DNA of 64,000 nt from JAJFJD01 sp965228695 (GCA_965228695.1 CBDDIB010000001.1:372001-436000), one strand, 5' to 3'; shown: positions 8,292-18,004, counted from the first letter of the stretch. Numbers and translations: made by a program. Notes: a model not told the origin generated them from the letters alone.

Positions 8292-8768
8292 TCATCTCCG
8301 TGCACGCCGGTTGATATCATCATGCCGATTCTGGATAGATTTCGGCCACGTGCTTTTGATGAAGCCAAGGATCGCCAGAATTTCATTGTCCGTTAGATCA
8401 TCTTTATAGCCGCGCATATCGGTTTCATAATTGCCGCCGACTACCGCCGCGGTCCCGTACTTCGTGATCATGAAAAGATGCCGATCATCATGATGCCAAG
8501 TATGCCCCGTCGCGTCATGAGGCGGCGCTAGCAACCGGCCATTGGGCTGCCGTTTACGCCAATTAAATTGGCCTTCCAGATTAGCGCCGTGGCAAGACGC
8601 ACAGTGTTGCGCATACAGAGTCTTGCCAAGCGCCACCACAGCCTCATCTTCGTAGTCGATCGCCACGGCAACCGGCCCGTTGTTCGACCAGTAGAACCAA
8701 CCGGCCGCCAGGCCGAGCCCGACGAGACCGCTTATCGCAAACGCCAGCTGTTTCCCCGTTAACCGCAT
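8292..8768 (-). CDS. Single-heme c-type cytochrome, membrane anchored
   Basis: 158 residues with an N-terminal membrane segment (about 7-27), CASCH at 56-60 and a distal methionine candidate in NYETDMRGYKDDLTDNEI, then a C-terminal helix (AILGFIKSTWP). It is a class I cytochrome c of the kind often next to copper ATPase genes. It lies 121 bases downstream of the copper ATPase on the same strand and could share its transcript. The electron donor and acceptor are not evident. Confidence 0.85.
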   Translation of the reverse strand: MRLTGKQLAFAISGLVGLGLAAGWFYWSNNGPVAVAIDYEDEAVVALGKTLYAQHCASCHGANLEGQFNWRKRQPNGRLLAPPHDATGHTWHHDDRHLFMITKYGTAAVVGGNYETDMRGYKDDLTDNEILAILGFIKSTWPKSIQNRHDDINRRARR

Positions 8769-8889
8769 GATCAGCGGGGCACCATAATCGAATTGATAGG
8801 TTTGCCCGATATCGACGCGACACCAACGGATGCAAACATCACCGTGCGGGTGACCGTCAACCGGCGCCTGGACCGGAAACTTTCACCAT

Positions 8890-11364
8890 TCAAAGTCTCA
8901 CTCTCCTCAGCCGCAATGAGTTGCCCACGACCGAGACCGAAGACAGGCTCATCGCTGCAGCGGCTATGATCGGCGACAAGAGAATTCCGAAGAAGGGATA
9001 CAGCACGCCGGCCGCAACAGGCACACCGGCAGCGTTGTAGATAAATGCAAAAAACAAATTTTGCTTGATGTTGCGCATGGTCGCGTCCGCGAGCCGTCGT
9101 GCCCTCACAATAGCCGTCAGGTCGCCTTTCACTAAGGTGAAGCCGGCACTTTCAATCGCGACATCTGCGCCGGTTCCCATGGCGATCCCGACATCGGCTT
9201 GGGCCAGGGCAGGCGCGTCGTTCACCCCGTCACCGGCCATTGCTACCCGCGCACCCTCCTCCTGAAACTCTCGGACGATACGCGCCTTATCTTCGGGCAA
9301 CACGTCGGCGCGAATTTCGTCGATGCCAAGTCGGGATGCAACCGCCCTGGCGGTTCGCTCATTGTCGCCGGTGACCATAACGATGCGCAATCCCTCTGCA
9401 TGAAGCGATTTCAGTGCTTCCGGTGTCGTGTCCTTTATCGGGTCCGCAACGCTCACCAGTCCGGCAATTCGTCCTTCGACAACGACGAACATAACGGTTT
9501 CGCCACGGTCGCGCCGTTGATCGGCAACGTCCGCCGCGGTTTTGCCGTCGAGCCCAAGGTCGGCAACCAATCTTGCATTGCCCAGCGCAACACTCTTACC
9601 GGCGACTTTTCCCTTCACGCCCTTTCCTGTAATCGCTTCGAATTCTTGCGCCTTGGACAACGCGATGCCGCGCTCCTCCGCGCCGGCCACGATCGCTTCG
9701 GCAAGTGGATGCTCGCTCCCGCGCTCCAGCGAGGCGGCGATACCTAAAAGTTCCGCCTCGTCTTCACCGTCCTCCGGTAGCAAGGCCATGAGCTTCGGTT
9801 TCCCGACTGTCAGAGTGCCGGTCTTATCAACTATCAGTGTATCGACTTTCGCGAAACGCTCGAGCGCCTCGGCATTCTTGATAAGCACGCCGGCCTGAGC
9901 ACCGCGGCCAGTGGCGGTCATGATCGACATCGGCGTGGCCAGACCCAGCGCGCAGGGGCAAGCGATGATAAGGACGGTAACGGCCGCCACCAGCGCATAA
10001 GCCATCGCCGGCGCCGGGCCCCATACCGACCACGCGACAAACGCCAGCACGGCGACCAGAATGACCGCAGGCACGAAATAACTTGCGACTAGATCCGCTA
10101 GCTTCTGTATCGGGGCACGGCTACGTTGCGCCTGTGCGACCATGTCAACGATCTGAGACAAGACGGTGTCCGCACCGACCCGCCGCGCCTCTATCACCAG
10201 CGAGCCGCCGCCGTTGATCGTGGCACCGGTTACACTATCGCCTTGCGCCTTTTCGATGGGAACCGGCTCGCCGGTGAGCATGGACTCGTCAATCGACGAT
10301 CGACCCTCGATAACCTCGCCGTCTACCGGTACCTTGTCGCCGGGACGGATCCGGAGATGCTGCCCGACCCGTACATCCTCTAGAGGGACCTCTTCGTCCC
10401 TGCCGTCCGGACGAACGATATGTGCCGTCTTTGGCGCTAGATCCAACAGCGCTCGAATCGCGCCTCCCGTCCGCTCGCGAGCCCGCAATTCGAGCATCTG
10501 GCCTAGCAACACCAGCACGACGATGACCGCCGCGGCTTCGTAATAAACGCCGACATGCCCCTCCGCATCCTTAAAGCCATCGGGGAACACTTCCGGCGCC
10601 GCCGTCGCCACGACACTGAAGGCAAACGCGGCACCGACACCCATTGCGATGAGCGTGAACATATTCAGATTGCCGCTCACAACCGATTTCCAACCGCGCA
10701 CGAAAAACGGCCACCCGGACCACAAGATAACCGGCGTCGCGAGAATGAATTCCGCCCAAACAGCCACGCCTTCGCCGACCCATTGACGTATTGGAAACCC
10801 AACCAATGGCCCCATGGTCAGCAAGAGGATTGGAATCGTGAGTACGGCGCCAACCCAAAAGCGCCGGCTAAAATCTACGAGCTCCGGATTCGGGCCAACT
10901 TCGCCCGTCGGCACCCCCATCGGCTCCAGCGCCATTCCGCAAATCGGACAATCGCCGGGACCGTCCTGAATAATTTCGGGATGCATTGGGCATGTGAATT
11001 GAGTGCCCGCGGGCATTGGCTCAGGGGGCGTTCGCCCTTCCAAATACGCTGCCGGTTCCGCCTCGAACTTTTCATGGCAGCGCTCCGAACAGAAATAGAA
11101 GCGCGAGCCTTGGTGCGTGGTGACATATCGCGCGGTGGCGCGCGCGACGTCCATACCGCACACAGGGTCGTTTGCCTCCAAAAATTCATCCGGCGCAGCG
11201 GCAAACTTCTCACGGCAACCCGCACTGCAGAAGTGATAGCTGTGGCCTTCATGATCATAGGTCGAACTGTCGGACTCCGGATCGACGATCATCGCGCATA
11301 CCGGATCTCGAATGACGTTGGTCTCGGAATGACCCAAATCTTGCTGCTGTGATTGGAAAGCCAT
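8890..11364 (-). CDS. copA: Copper-translocating P1B-type ATPase with two YHS domains
   Basis: 824 residues. The cytosolic N-terminus carries two YHS metal-binding domains (DPVCAMIV…FCSAGC at 20-50; DPVCGMDV…FCSERC at 67-96) and a CPMHPE..…CPICGM element (125-143), instead of the usual HMA domains. Next come eight membrane helices with the ion motif CPCALGLATP, the phosphorylation site DKTGTLT, the HP motif (SEHPLA) and the C-terminal MSLSSVSVVGNSLRLR signature of Cu(I) pumps. It would export Cu(I) from the cytoplasm. A CueR-like promoter lies 52-82 bases upstream. The symbol follows P1B-1 pump usage and is distinct from the multicopper oxidase also called CopA (24887-26566). Confidence 0.93.
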   Translation of the reverse strand: MAFQSQQQDLGHSETNVIRDPVCAMIVDPESDSSTYDHEGHSYHFCSAGCREKFAAAPDEFLEANDPVCGMDVARATARYVTTHQGSRFYFCSERCHEKFEAEPAAYLEGRTPPEPMPAGTQFTCPMHPEIIQDGPGDCPICGMALEPMGVPTGEVGPNPELVDFSRRFWVGAVLTIPILLLTMGPLVGFPIRQWVGEGVAVWAEFILATPVILWSGWPFFVRGWKSVVSGNLNMFTLIAMGVGAAFAFSVVATAAPEVFPDGFKDAEGHVGVYYEAAAVIVVLVLLGQMLELRARERTGGAIRALLDLAPKTAHIVRPDGRDEEVPLEDVRVGQHLRIRPGDKVPVDGEVIEGRSSIDESMLTGEPVPIEKAQGDSVTGATINGGGSLVIEARRVGADTVLSQIVDMVAQAQRSRAPIQKLADLVASYFVPAVILVAVLAFVAWSVWGPAPAMAYALVAAVTVLIIACPCALGLATPMSIMTATGRGAQAGVLIKNAEALERFAKVDTLIVDKTGTLTVGKPKLMALLPEDGEDEAELLGIAASLERGSEHPLAEAIVAGAEERGIALSKAQEFEAITGKGVKGKVAGKSVALGNARLVADLGLDGKTAADVADQRRDRGETVMFVVVEGRIAGLVSVADPIKDTTPEALKSLHAEGLRIVMVTGDNERTARAVASRLGIDEIRADVLPEDKARIVREFQEEGARVAMAGDGVNDAPALAQADVGIAMGTGADVAIESAGFTLVKGDLTAIVRARRLADATMRNIKQNLFFAFIYNAAGVPVAAGVLYPFFGILLSPIIAAAAMSLSSVSVVGNSLRLRRVRL

Positions 11365-11415
11365 GTCCGTGTCCCACCAAGAGTAATGCCGTTGGAATTA
11401 TGCCTCTCAGCCACA

Positions 11416-11446
11416 GACGTAGCCGTTCCAGTGACGGGAAGGTCAA
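11416..11446 (-). promoter_or_regulatory. CueR-like promoter of the copper ATPase
   Basis: On the minus strand TTGACC (11446-11441), a 19-bp spacer (11440-11422) with TTCCCGTCACTGGAA, and a -10 of TACGTC (11421-11416). TTGACCTTCCC…CTGGAA closely matches the classic CueR box. Confidence 0.8.
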
Positions 11447-11661
11447 GACCCGGGAAGCCTCAACCCAACGACATTTCACCACGCGGACAATCCGAGACGG
11501 GATGTCGCAGGTCCCGGCGCGAAGATTCGATCTTTGCCACCTGATCTATACGAATTAATTACCCAACAAGAAGTACATTCAGATCCGTCGGATATGATAG
11601 ATTCATCAAATATTTCCGCTCTAGCCACCCAGGTTTTCCGGTCCTTTCAAGGAGCACAAAA

Positions 11662-12030
11662 GTGTCCCGCGGCGGCAAAAATACCAACAGTCTCAGCTGC
11701 GTTTGCCGCGCACTCTTCTTGACGTTGCTCCTCGTTATGCTGCTGTCAATTCCGATCTACTATTTCGGCGATTCCAGCACGTTCGAGCATCCGTCGATCG
11801 CTTCGTTGGACCAGCATGACGATTCTGAACATCACGATCATAGCGGTCACGGACACCGGTCTTCAAATTGCGGCCCGGTATCATGCTCCCCAGCCTCGCC
11901 GAATTCAGTGGCTCCAATTGTAGCCCGCTTCGCCACATCCACCTGGGTTCCTATCGACGATACCAAGCATTCGTCGATTTATCTGGATCGCGACCCGCCG
12001 ATACCGCGCCTAAGCAACTCCAAAGTCTGA
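11662..12030 (+). CDS. Small exported His/Cys-rich protein (second of three)
   Basis: 122 residues: a hydrophobic N-terminal segment (about 17-35), a His/Asp cluster (HDDSEHHDHSGHGHR), then CGPVSCSP and a tail YLDRDPPIPR. The CG..xCSP and LD.DPP.PR elements are shared with the protein at 23744-24121. It is divergent from the copper ATPase, which points to copper. The start is GTG 11662 with AAGGAG eight bases upstream. Metal binding at the His cluster is inferred; the family has no name I recognise. Confidence 0.65.
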   Translation: MSRGGKNTNSLSCVCRALFLTLLLVMLLSIPIYYFGDSSTFEHPSIASLDQHDDSEHHDHSGHGHRSSNCGPVSCSPASPNSVAPIVARFATSTWVPIDDTKHSSIYLDRDPPIPRLSNSKV

Positions 12031-12380
12031 TTGAATTTTGGGTGGTGAAATTGCCCTTTTACCGGGGTGACGTCACCTGCGTCGGGAACCGCTGAGCCGG
12101 TAACCAGCGAAATTTCGCGGTGCATTTTCCAAAATTTCTGACGGCTGTTTGGCCCACGCAATATGTTGTGTCCGGTGGCGTGTTTCAGCCTTAGGGAACA
12201 CCGCACATACGAACCTTCTTCGTGGTCCTTCGCGCGCTCGTCAACCCGACGAGTCTTTCGTGAGCATATCCGATAGTGCGCCTGATGTTCGGCCACGACG
12301 TTGGCCCTTCAACCGGTTTCACCGAGTTCGGTTGAACGTTCGGCGTCAGACGATCGGATTCCAACGTGAAATTCGACCCT
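12031..12380. other. Intergenic region with palindromes, no gene
   Basis: It contains a perfect 12-bp palindrome GGTGACGTCACC (12066-12077) and an 8-bp inverted repeat TTCAACCG/CGGTTGAA (12308-12315 with 12329-12336), about 45 bases before the acyltransferase start. Both could be operators. No supported reading frame lies here. Confidence 0.45.
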
Positions 12381-13940
12381 ATGATTTTCAACTCGAACGC
12401 TTTTCTTCTCGCCTTCCTCCCGGTGACCCTATTGGGCTTCTATGCGATAGGGCGGCGTAGTCACAACGCGGCCATTGGCTTTTTGGCACTTGCGTCGTTG
12501 TTCTTCTACGCTTGGTGGAACGTTTACTTCCTGCCGCTTCTATTAGGCTCGATCCTCGTAAATTTCGCATTCGGGAGATACCTGGCCAAACATCCGACAC
12601 GCCCGAAAATTTCTCTGGGGGTTGCCGCGAATCTAGCCTTACTCGGCTATTTCAAATACGCGAACTTCTTCATCGATACGACGAATGTTGCGCTATCGAC
12701 CGACATAAGCTTGGCACAGATCGCCCTGCCGCTGGCCATCTCTTTCTTCACATTCCAGCAGATTGCTTTCTTGGTGGACGTGTACAAGGGCGAAGCCGAA
12801 GAAACCAATCTGCGCGATTATGTCTTATTCGTGAGTTTCTTTCCGCAACTTGTTGCGGGCCCGATCGTTCACCATAGAGAAATGATGCCGCAGTTTGCCC
12901 AGGCGGCCCTTTCTCGAATAAGCCTTAGATCCCTAGCCGTCGGCCTGACGCTTTTCAGCATCGGACTAATTAAAAAAGTCGGCATTGCCGATGAGATTGC
13001 AGCTTACTCGGACCCCATTTTCCATCGCGCTGAATCGGGTGAAGCCTTGACGTTATTTACCGCATGGGGTGGCGCTTTAAGTTATCACTTCCAAATTTAT
13101 TTCGATTTTTCGGGCTATTCGGACATGGCGCTTGGATTGGCTTGCCTGTTCGGCATTCGTCTCCCAGTAAACTTTTATTCTCCATACAAAGCCTTCAACA
13201 TCATCGAATTCTGGCATCGCTGGAATATCACCCTTTCGCGATTTTTGCGCGACTATCTCTATATTCCGCTGGGCGGCAGCCGACATGGCGTTTCGCGGCG
13301 CTACATTAATCTAATGGCGACCATGCTGCTTGGCGGCCTGTGGCACGGAGCGGGCTGGAATTTTGTGGTTTGGGGCGGGCTACACGGGCTCTACCTGATT
13401 ATCAATCACGGCTGGCACGCATTGACGGCGAAGCGTGGTCGTAATCCGAAGGTCCCCTCCGTCGCCGGCCGCATTGCCGGGACACTGATAACGACTGTGG
13501 CGGTGGTTTTTGCTTGGGTGTTCTTTCGGGCCGATACATTCAATGGCGCCCAAACAATGATCGTGGGAATGGCGGGCTTAAATGGCATCGCCATACCCGA
13601 GGCGGTACTCAACCAGCTTGGTCCCATCGGCAGCACATTGCTCGATTTCGGAATCAGATCGTCTCCGACCGGCGGGTTACAGTTCGGCTCCACCTACCTG
13701 TGGGTACTGTTTCTATTCGTGATTGTCTGGGCCTTTCCAAACAGCATCGAATTACTTGCACATCATCGCCCGGCCCTAAACCTGCCAGACTCCGAGCCGC
13801 ACCAATCGCAATTAACAGGACGGCGCGGCACATGGTCATGGACGCCAGTCCGCGCCGTTGCTATCGGGCTGTTCGCATTCTTGTCGCTCAAAATTATCAA
13901 TGCCGGGACACCATCGGCCTTCATCTACTTCGTATTCTGA
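12381..13940 (+). CDS. MBOAT O-acyltransferase, AlgI-like
   Basis: 519 residues, polytopic, of the AlgI branch of membrane-bound O-acyltransferases. Family hallmarks are MIFNSNAFLL at the start, LPLAISFFTFQQIAF, FFPQLVAGPIV, FWHRWNITLSRFLRDYLYIP and GGLWHGAGWNFVVWGG, which includes the conserved histidine. It would pass acetyl groups across the inner membrane to a periplasmic partner that acylates a polysaccharide. The ATG at 12381 gives the usual AlgI N-terminus; a GTG at 12366 is in frame. The partner gene follows three bases later. No polysaccharide synthase is adjacent, so the substrate is unknown. Confidence 0.88.
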   Translation: MIFNSNAFLLAFLPVTLLGFYAIGRRSHNAAIGFLALASLFFYAWWNVYFLPLLLGSILVNFAFGRYLAKHPTRPKISLGVAANLALLGYFKYANFFIDTTNVALSTDISLAQIALPLAISFFTFQQIAFLVDVYKGEAEETNLRDYVLFVSFFPQLVAGPIVHHREMMPQFAQAALSRISLRSLAVGLTLFSIGLIKKVGIADEIAAYSDPIFHRAESGEALTLFTAWGGALSYHFQIYFDFSGYSDMALGLACLFGIRLPVNFYSPYKAFNIIEFWHRWNITLSRFLRDYLYIPLGGSRHGVSRRYINLMATMLLGGLWHGAGWNFVVWGGLHGLYLIINHGWHALTAKRGRNPKVPSVAGRIAGTLITTVAVVFAWVFFRADTFNGAQTMIVGMAGLNGIAIPEAVLNQLGPIGSTLLDFGIRSSPTGGLQFGSTYLWVLFLFVIVWAFPNSIELLAHHRPALNLPDSEPHQSQLTGRRGTWSWTPVRAVAIGLFAFLSLKIINAGTPSAFIYFVF

Positions 13941-13943
13941 TCA

Positions 13944-15074
13944 ATGACTCCAAAAAAATACATACTCGCAAGCACCATCACATTTTTGATTTTGATTATG
14001 GGCTGGTTCGGCATTGTCCTGACAATATTGGGCGTACCCACCGTTTCCAGTCAGCCACTTTGCGCCTTGCTCTCCGAAAAACAGCGCATCGCCCAGTCGC
14101 TGGTGGCCAATGGCGCGGAGAAACGGCTAATTCTCGTGTCCGGCTCGAGCACGCATTTCGGCCTGTCCGCCTGGACTATCGAAAAGTCGCTCGATATTCC
14201 AACCGTGAATTATGGCAGTCACGCGGCGATGCCGCTTTCGGTGATTTTGAGCGGCGTGAAACAGTTTTTGCGCCCTGGCGATATAGTCCTCCTGTCACCG
14301 GAATACGAGCGCTACAACGCTTCCGGCCTCAATGATGTAGTGATCGACTATTTATTCTCGTGCGGTGTCGAGGCGTTGCGAAGGCTGCCCGCGAAACAGC
14401 AAATCGAGGCGGTATTCGCACTAAGCGCCACACGGGCGGGAGCGGCCGTGGCGACATTGGCCGGCTTGGACAAGATTGCCGAGCGACTTGCGTATATAAA
14501 CCTTCCCATCCCGTTGGGCGAACGGTATAGCGACGTCATCCAAGTTGGAACGCGCGGCGATGCACTTATCAATAGGCGCGAGGCGATCACGCCCTTGCAT
14601 CGTGGCCGGGTCGCTCAAGCTGCCGCTTCGCCGCTGAACTTCGATGACACCAGCAATGATGTCCGGGCCATATCGTCCTTTGTATCCTGGGCGGCGGAAA
14701 ATGACGTAGAGGTGATGGCCACGTGGCCCAATACGGTGAATTTCGCGGAGTACCGGACACCAAAGGCGAAATTGTTCTTTCAGCGAATTCGCGATTTCTA
14801 TGAATCTCTCGGGGTTAGGGTGGTGGGAACGCCGGAAGCCGTTCTACTCGAACCCGATGCGTTCTTCGATCACCAGTACCATCTGCATCGCGACGCCGTC
14901 TTTCGTCGCACGGCCCGTCTCATCCCACTTCTGTGCGATGCCTTAAAGGCGCCGGAGAATATTGAGAACCGCCCGAAGCGACGAACCGATAACGCCAAAA
15001 TCGCCAACCGCATTAGGAAGAAGCTGTCCAGAAACCGCGAAGTTTGTATGGCGTCGCCTAAGAAATCGCCTTGA
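13944..15074 (+). CDS. SGNH-like periplasmic acetyltransferase partner
   Basis: 376 residues with one N-terminal membrane anchor (8-30) and a periplasmic domain showing SGNH-hydrolase-like motifs: GSSTHFGLSAW near residue 67 (nucleophile serine) and a late DHQYHLHRDAVF segment supplying Asp/His. This is the pattern of AlgJ/AlgX-type or other AlgI-linked proteins. It follows the MBOAT gene by three bases, so the two probably act as a transacetylation pair. The C-terminus is basic and variable. Confidence 0.7.
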   Translation: MTPKKYILASTITFLILIMGWFGIVLTILGVPTVSSQPLCALLSEKQRIAQSLVANGAEKRLILVSGSSTHFGLSAWTIEKSLDIPTVNYGSHAAMPLSVILSGVKQFLRPGDIVLLSPEYERYNASGLNDVVIDYLFSCGVEALRRLPAKQQIEAVFALSATRAGAAVATLAGLDKIAERLAYINLPIPLGERYSDVIQVGTRGDALINRREAITPLHRGRVAQAAASPLNFDDTSNDVRAISSFVSWAAENDVEVMATWPNTVNFAEYRTPKAKLFFQRIRDFYESLGVRVVGTPEAVLLEPDAFFDHQYHLHRDAVFRRTARLIPLLCDALKAPENIENRPKRRTDNAKIANRIRKKLSRNREVCMASPKKSP

Positions 15075-15121
15075 TTGGCACGCTCGCTGGACCGTCAAAT
15101 CCACTACGCGATCATGAATGT

Positions 15122-16459
15122 CTAATCATCGGATTCATGCGAATTTTCATCGCCGTCGTCCCCGTCCTGACCTATCCAGCGCGAGAGGTAGTATCGCTCA
15201 TAGGCGAAGACCGCGATTATCGCAACGATGGCGGCGGCGACGATAAACGGGTCGGACTGTAGCTTCATCGTCGCGAACACACCGAGGACGACCGTGTCGA
15301 GCGCAATGGCGACGATCAGCACCGCGCCGTTCGCACCGATTTGCTCACGCAGACCGCGATAGACGCCGACGTGAACAAGGATATCCATGACCAAATAGAA
15401 GAATACGCCCAGCGAAGCGATGCGGCTAAGGTCGAAAAACACGGCAAGAACCGCCGCCGCTACGACCGTATAAACCAATGTGTGCTCTTGGATCTTGCCG
15501 GACATGCCAAAATGGCTATGCGGAATCATCTCCATATCCGTAAGCATCGCCAGCATGCGCGACACCGCAAAGACGCTCGCCAACAGACCGGACGCCGTTG
15601 CCAAAGCGGCAAGCCCAACGGTGAAGTAAAAGCCGTATTTCCCGAGTGTCGGCTCGGCTGCCTCAGCCAAGGAATAATCCTTGGCCGCGACAATTTCATC
15701 GATCGAGAGGCTGGACCCTACCGCGAACGCAACGATCAAATAGACGACCACGCAAATTGCAATCGACGCCGAAATAGCGCGTCCGACGTTTCGATGCGGC
15801 GACACGATCTCGGCGCCGCTGTTCGTGATGGTCGTGAAGCCCTTGAATGCAAGGATCGAGAGCGCGACCGACGCCATGAACCCAGCAATCGGAAAAGTCT
15901 CCAACTCCTTGGGCGCAGCTTCGAAGGTCAAACCCGACGCCCAGAGCGCCGCGATCCCGAACAAGACGATGCCGCCGATCTTGAGCAGCGCCATGACGAA
16001 CGAAAACACGCCGACCGACCGGTTGCCGGAGATATTGACGACATAGGCAAATACAATCAGCCCGACAGCGAGCAGCGGCACCAGATATTCATCGGCGTCC
16101 AGGTCGAACGGCCTGAGTACATAGGTGCCGAATGTTCGCGCCACGAGACTCTCGTTGATTACCATCGAAAGCGCCATCAGGAGCGAGGCTGCGGCAGCGA
16201 TCGCTCCCGGCCCATACGACTTCTGCAGAATCATCGCGATCCCGCCCGCGGACGGAAACGCGTTCGACATCTTAACGTAGGTATATGCACTGAAGCCGGT
16301 AACCACCGCGCCCGCGACAAAAGAAAGGGGGAACCAACGGCCCGCGAGTTCTGCGATCTGCCCGGTCAGCGCGAAAATGCCCGCGCCGATCATTACGCCG
16401 GTCCCCATCGAAATGGCACCGGTCAAGGTGATGCTGTTTTCTTGGTAATCTGATTTCAT
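15122..16459 (-). CDS. APC-family permease
   Basis: 445 residues with about twelve membrane helices and the APC-superfamily N-terminal motif GAISMGTGVMIGAGIFALTG. The N-terminal part of the longer frame (to 16546) looks non-coding; ATG 16459 (MKSDYQENS) was chosen, with GAGCG nearby. The C-terminus is acidic (GQDGDDGDENSHESDD). The substrate is probably an amino acid or related organic ion. It is convergent with the acetylation pair, and nothing nearby indicates metal transport. Confidence 0.8.
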   Translation of the reverse strand: MKSDYQENSITLTGAISMGTGVMIGAGIFALTGQIAELAGRWFPLSFVAGAVVTGFSAYTYVKMSNAFPSAGGIAMILQKSYGPGAIAAAASLLMALSMVINESLVARTFGTYVLRPFDLDADEYLVPLLAVGLIVFAYVVNISGNRSVGVFSFVMALLKIGGIVLFGIAALWASGLTFEAAPKELETFPIAGFMASVALSILAFKGFTTITNSGAEIVSPHRNVGRAISASIAICVVVYLIVAFAVGSSLSIDEIVAAKDYSLAEAAEPTLGKYGFYFTVGLAALATASGLLASVFAVSRMLAMLTDMEMIPHSHFGMSGKIQEHTLVYTVVAAAVLAVFFDLSRIASLGVFFYLVMDILVHVGVYRGLREQIGANGAVLIVAIALDTVVLGVFATMKLQSDPFIVAAAIVAIIAVFAYERYYLSRWIGQDGDDGDENSHESDD

Positions 16460-16578
16460 AAGACGCTCTGGATTTTTTTGATTTGGCTGGTGATGTCTCA
16501 CCCGCATCGTCGGCCACGGCATTGCGCCCGGCCGACATGTCGGCATTGGTCGGGCACAAACTAAATTTTTCGGAAACT

Positions 16579-17112
16579 TCAGCCGATCCTTATACGGCTT
16601 TCGTCGAGAAACTCGTATGGCGGCACGACGAGATTTTTCGGCGCCGGACCGCGTCGAATTCGACCGGAGACGTCATAGAACGATCCATGACAGGGACAGA
16701 ACCAGCCGCCCCACTCGCCCCTGCGATCGCCCGGTTTCTGACCCAGCGGGACGCAGCCGAGATGCGTGCAAACGCCCACAACGACCAACCACTCCGCGCG
16801 GTGCGTCCGCGCACGATCCGTTTCGGGATCTCTTAAATCCGCATCGTCATCCGCCCGCGCTCTGGCAATTTGTTTCGGCGTCCGGCGGTCGATGAATATC
16901 GGGCTTCCCCGCCATTTCACGGTCACGCGTTGGCCCAGGGCGATACCGTCGAGATCGACCTCGACGGTCGAAAGGGCGCGCACATCCGCCGCCGGGTTCA
17001 TGCTGTCGATCAACGGCCATACGAATGCTGCGGCGCCCACGCCGCCGACCGCCGTCGTGGCCAAGTACAAGAATTCGCGGCGCGTCTCCTTGCCGTTTGA
17101 ATCGGGTCCCAT
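16579..17112 (-). CDS. Rieske iron-sulfur protein, solitary
   Basis: 177 residues. A twin-arginine-like N-terminus (TRREFLYLATTAVGGVGAAAF) and the Rieske cluster motifs CTHLGC (115-120) and CPCHGS (139-144) match the ubiquinol-cytochrome c reductase iron-sulfur subunit. The cytochrome b and c1 genes that normally accompany it are absent, so it is either a second copy or serves another membrane complex in this locus. Its start overlaps the stop of the upstream methyltransferase-like gene by one base, showing co-translation. Confidence 0.88.
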   Translation of the reverse strand: MGPDSNGKETRREFLYLATTAVGGVGAAAFVWPLIDSMNPAADVRALSTVEVDLDGIALGQRVTVKWRGSPIFIDRRTPKQIARARADDDADLRDPETDRARTHRAEWLVVVGVCTHLGCVPLGQKPGDRRGEWGGWFCPCHGSFYDVSGRIRRGPAPKNLVVPPYEFLDESRIRIG

Positions 17113-17759
17113 CAGGCAGATCCTTCCGAAAGCCCCCAGTGACGGGGAAAGAATCGCGGCACTCGCGACGCATAGCGTCGATACGCATCACCGAGGTCAG
17201 CTTCGACATCGCGCTCCTCGCGCAATGCCAAGCGCCAGTACATGGCGACCAGTATTGGGAACATGGCAAGCGTTAGAATCGTCGGCCATTGCAGCAAAAA
17301 GCCCACCATGATCAACACAAAGGCGACATATTGCGGATGGCGAATCCGGGCATAAGGCCCCGTCATCGCCAATTGGCCGGCTTGCTGGGCCCGGAAGAGC
17401 ACGCGCCACGCTGCGGATAGCAGAATGAAACCTCCGCCGATGAAAACGAAACTCAGAAGGTGAAATGGTCCGAAATGCGGATTAGCCTTCCACCCGAACA
17501 ACATTTCGGGCAAATGGCCAGCATCATGCGTAAGCCAATCGATGCTCGGATAATTGCTCTGGAGCCATCCCGAAAGAAAATAGATCGTAAGCGGAAATCC
17601 ATACATCTCGGTAAATAACGCAACCAGGAAAGCGCTGAACGCTCCGAAGGAACGCCAATCGCGGCTGGTCCTCGGCTTGAAGAAACTGAAGGCGAACAGA
17701 ATAAAGACGGCGGAGTTGACAATGACAAGCGACCATAAGCCGTAAGATCCAGTCTCCAT
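17112..17759 (-). CDS. ICMT-like membrane methyltransferase family protein
   Basis: 215 residues with about five membrane segments. The C-terminal half has the isoprenylcysteine carboxyl methyltransferase signature (TGPYARIRHPQYVAFVLIMV, then ALREERDVEADLGDAYRRYA). Bacteria have no prenylated CAAX substrate here, so the function is unknown; relatives sit next to copper genes and DUF2933 proteins. It is packed between DUF2933 (2 bases upstream) and Rieske (overlapping). Confidence 0.8.
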   Translation of the reverse strand: METGSYGLWSLVIVNSAVFILFAFSFFKPRTSRDWRSFGAFSAFLVALFTEMYGFPLTIYFLSGWLQSNYPSIDWLTHDAGHLPEMLFGWKANPHFGPFHLLSFVFIGGGFILLSAAWRVLFRAQQAGQLAMTGPYARIRHPQYVAFVLIMVGFLLQWPTILTLAMFPILVAMYWRLALREERDVEADLGDAYRRYASRVPRFFPRHWGLSEGSA

Positions 17760-17761
17760 CG

Positions 17762-18004
17762 CTAGTCCCTACCGTCTCTCGGCGAGTCTTCGGTGCTATC
17801 CCCTCGGCCATGGCCGCCGTGCATGAACAGGTGCATGCCTGCGCACGCGCCCACGAGAAGGATCAACGGCAAATAACCGAGGATGTGAGCCTCGTGTTCT
17901 TCCCACAGGAAATATCCACCTATCAGCAGAAAGACCAAAAGGCCCAAGCCGTATCTGAACCGCAAGGATGCAAAAAATCCGGAATTAGCAGTTTTGTTCA
18001 TCAT
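17762..18004 (-). CDS. DUF2933 small membrane protein
   Basis: 80 residues: two hydrophobic helices (about 17-33 and 43-60) separated by EEHEAH, and then HLFMHGGHGRGD. This is the DUF2933 pattern (EH.AH…MH.FMHGGHG) found in metal-resistance clusters. His residues at both helix ends suggest metal contact, but the role is unproven. It lies 22 bases after the propeller gene in the same orientation. Confidence 0.85.
   Translation of the reverse strand: MMNKTANSGFFASLRFRYGLGLLVFLLIGGYFLWEEHEAHILGYLPLILLVGACAGMHLFMHGGHGRGDSTEDSPRDGRD

Noticed and set aside
15341..16453. 370-codon plus-strand frame opposite the permease
   Set aside because: Charged, Arg-rich shadow of the APC permease in a GC-rich region.
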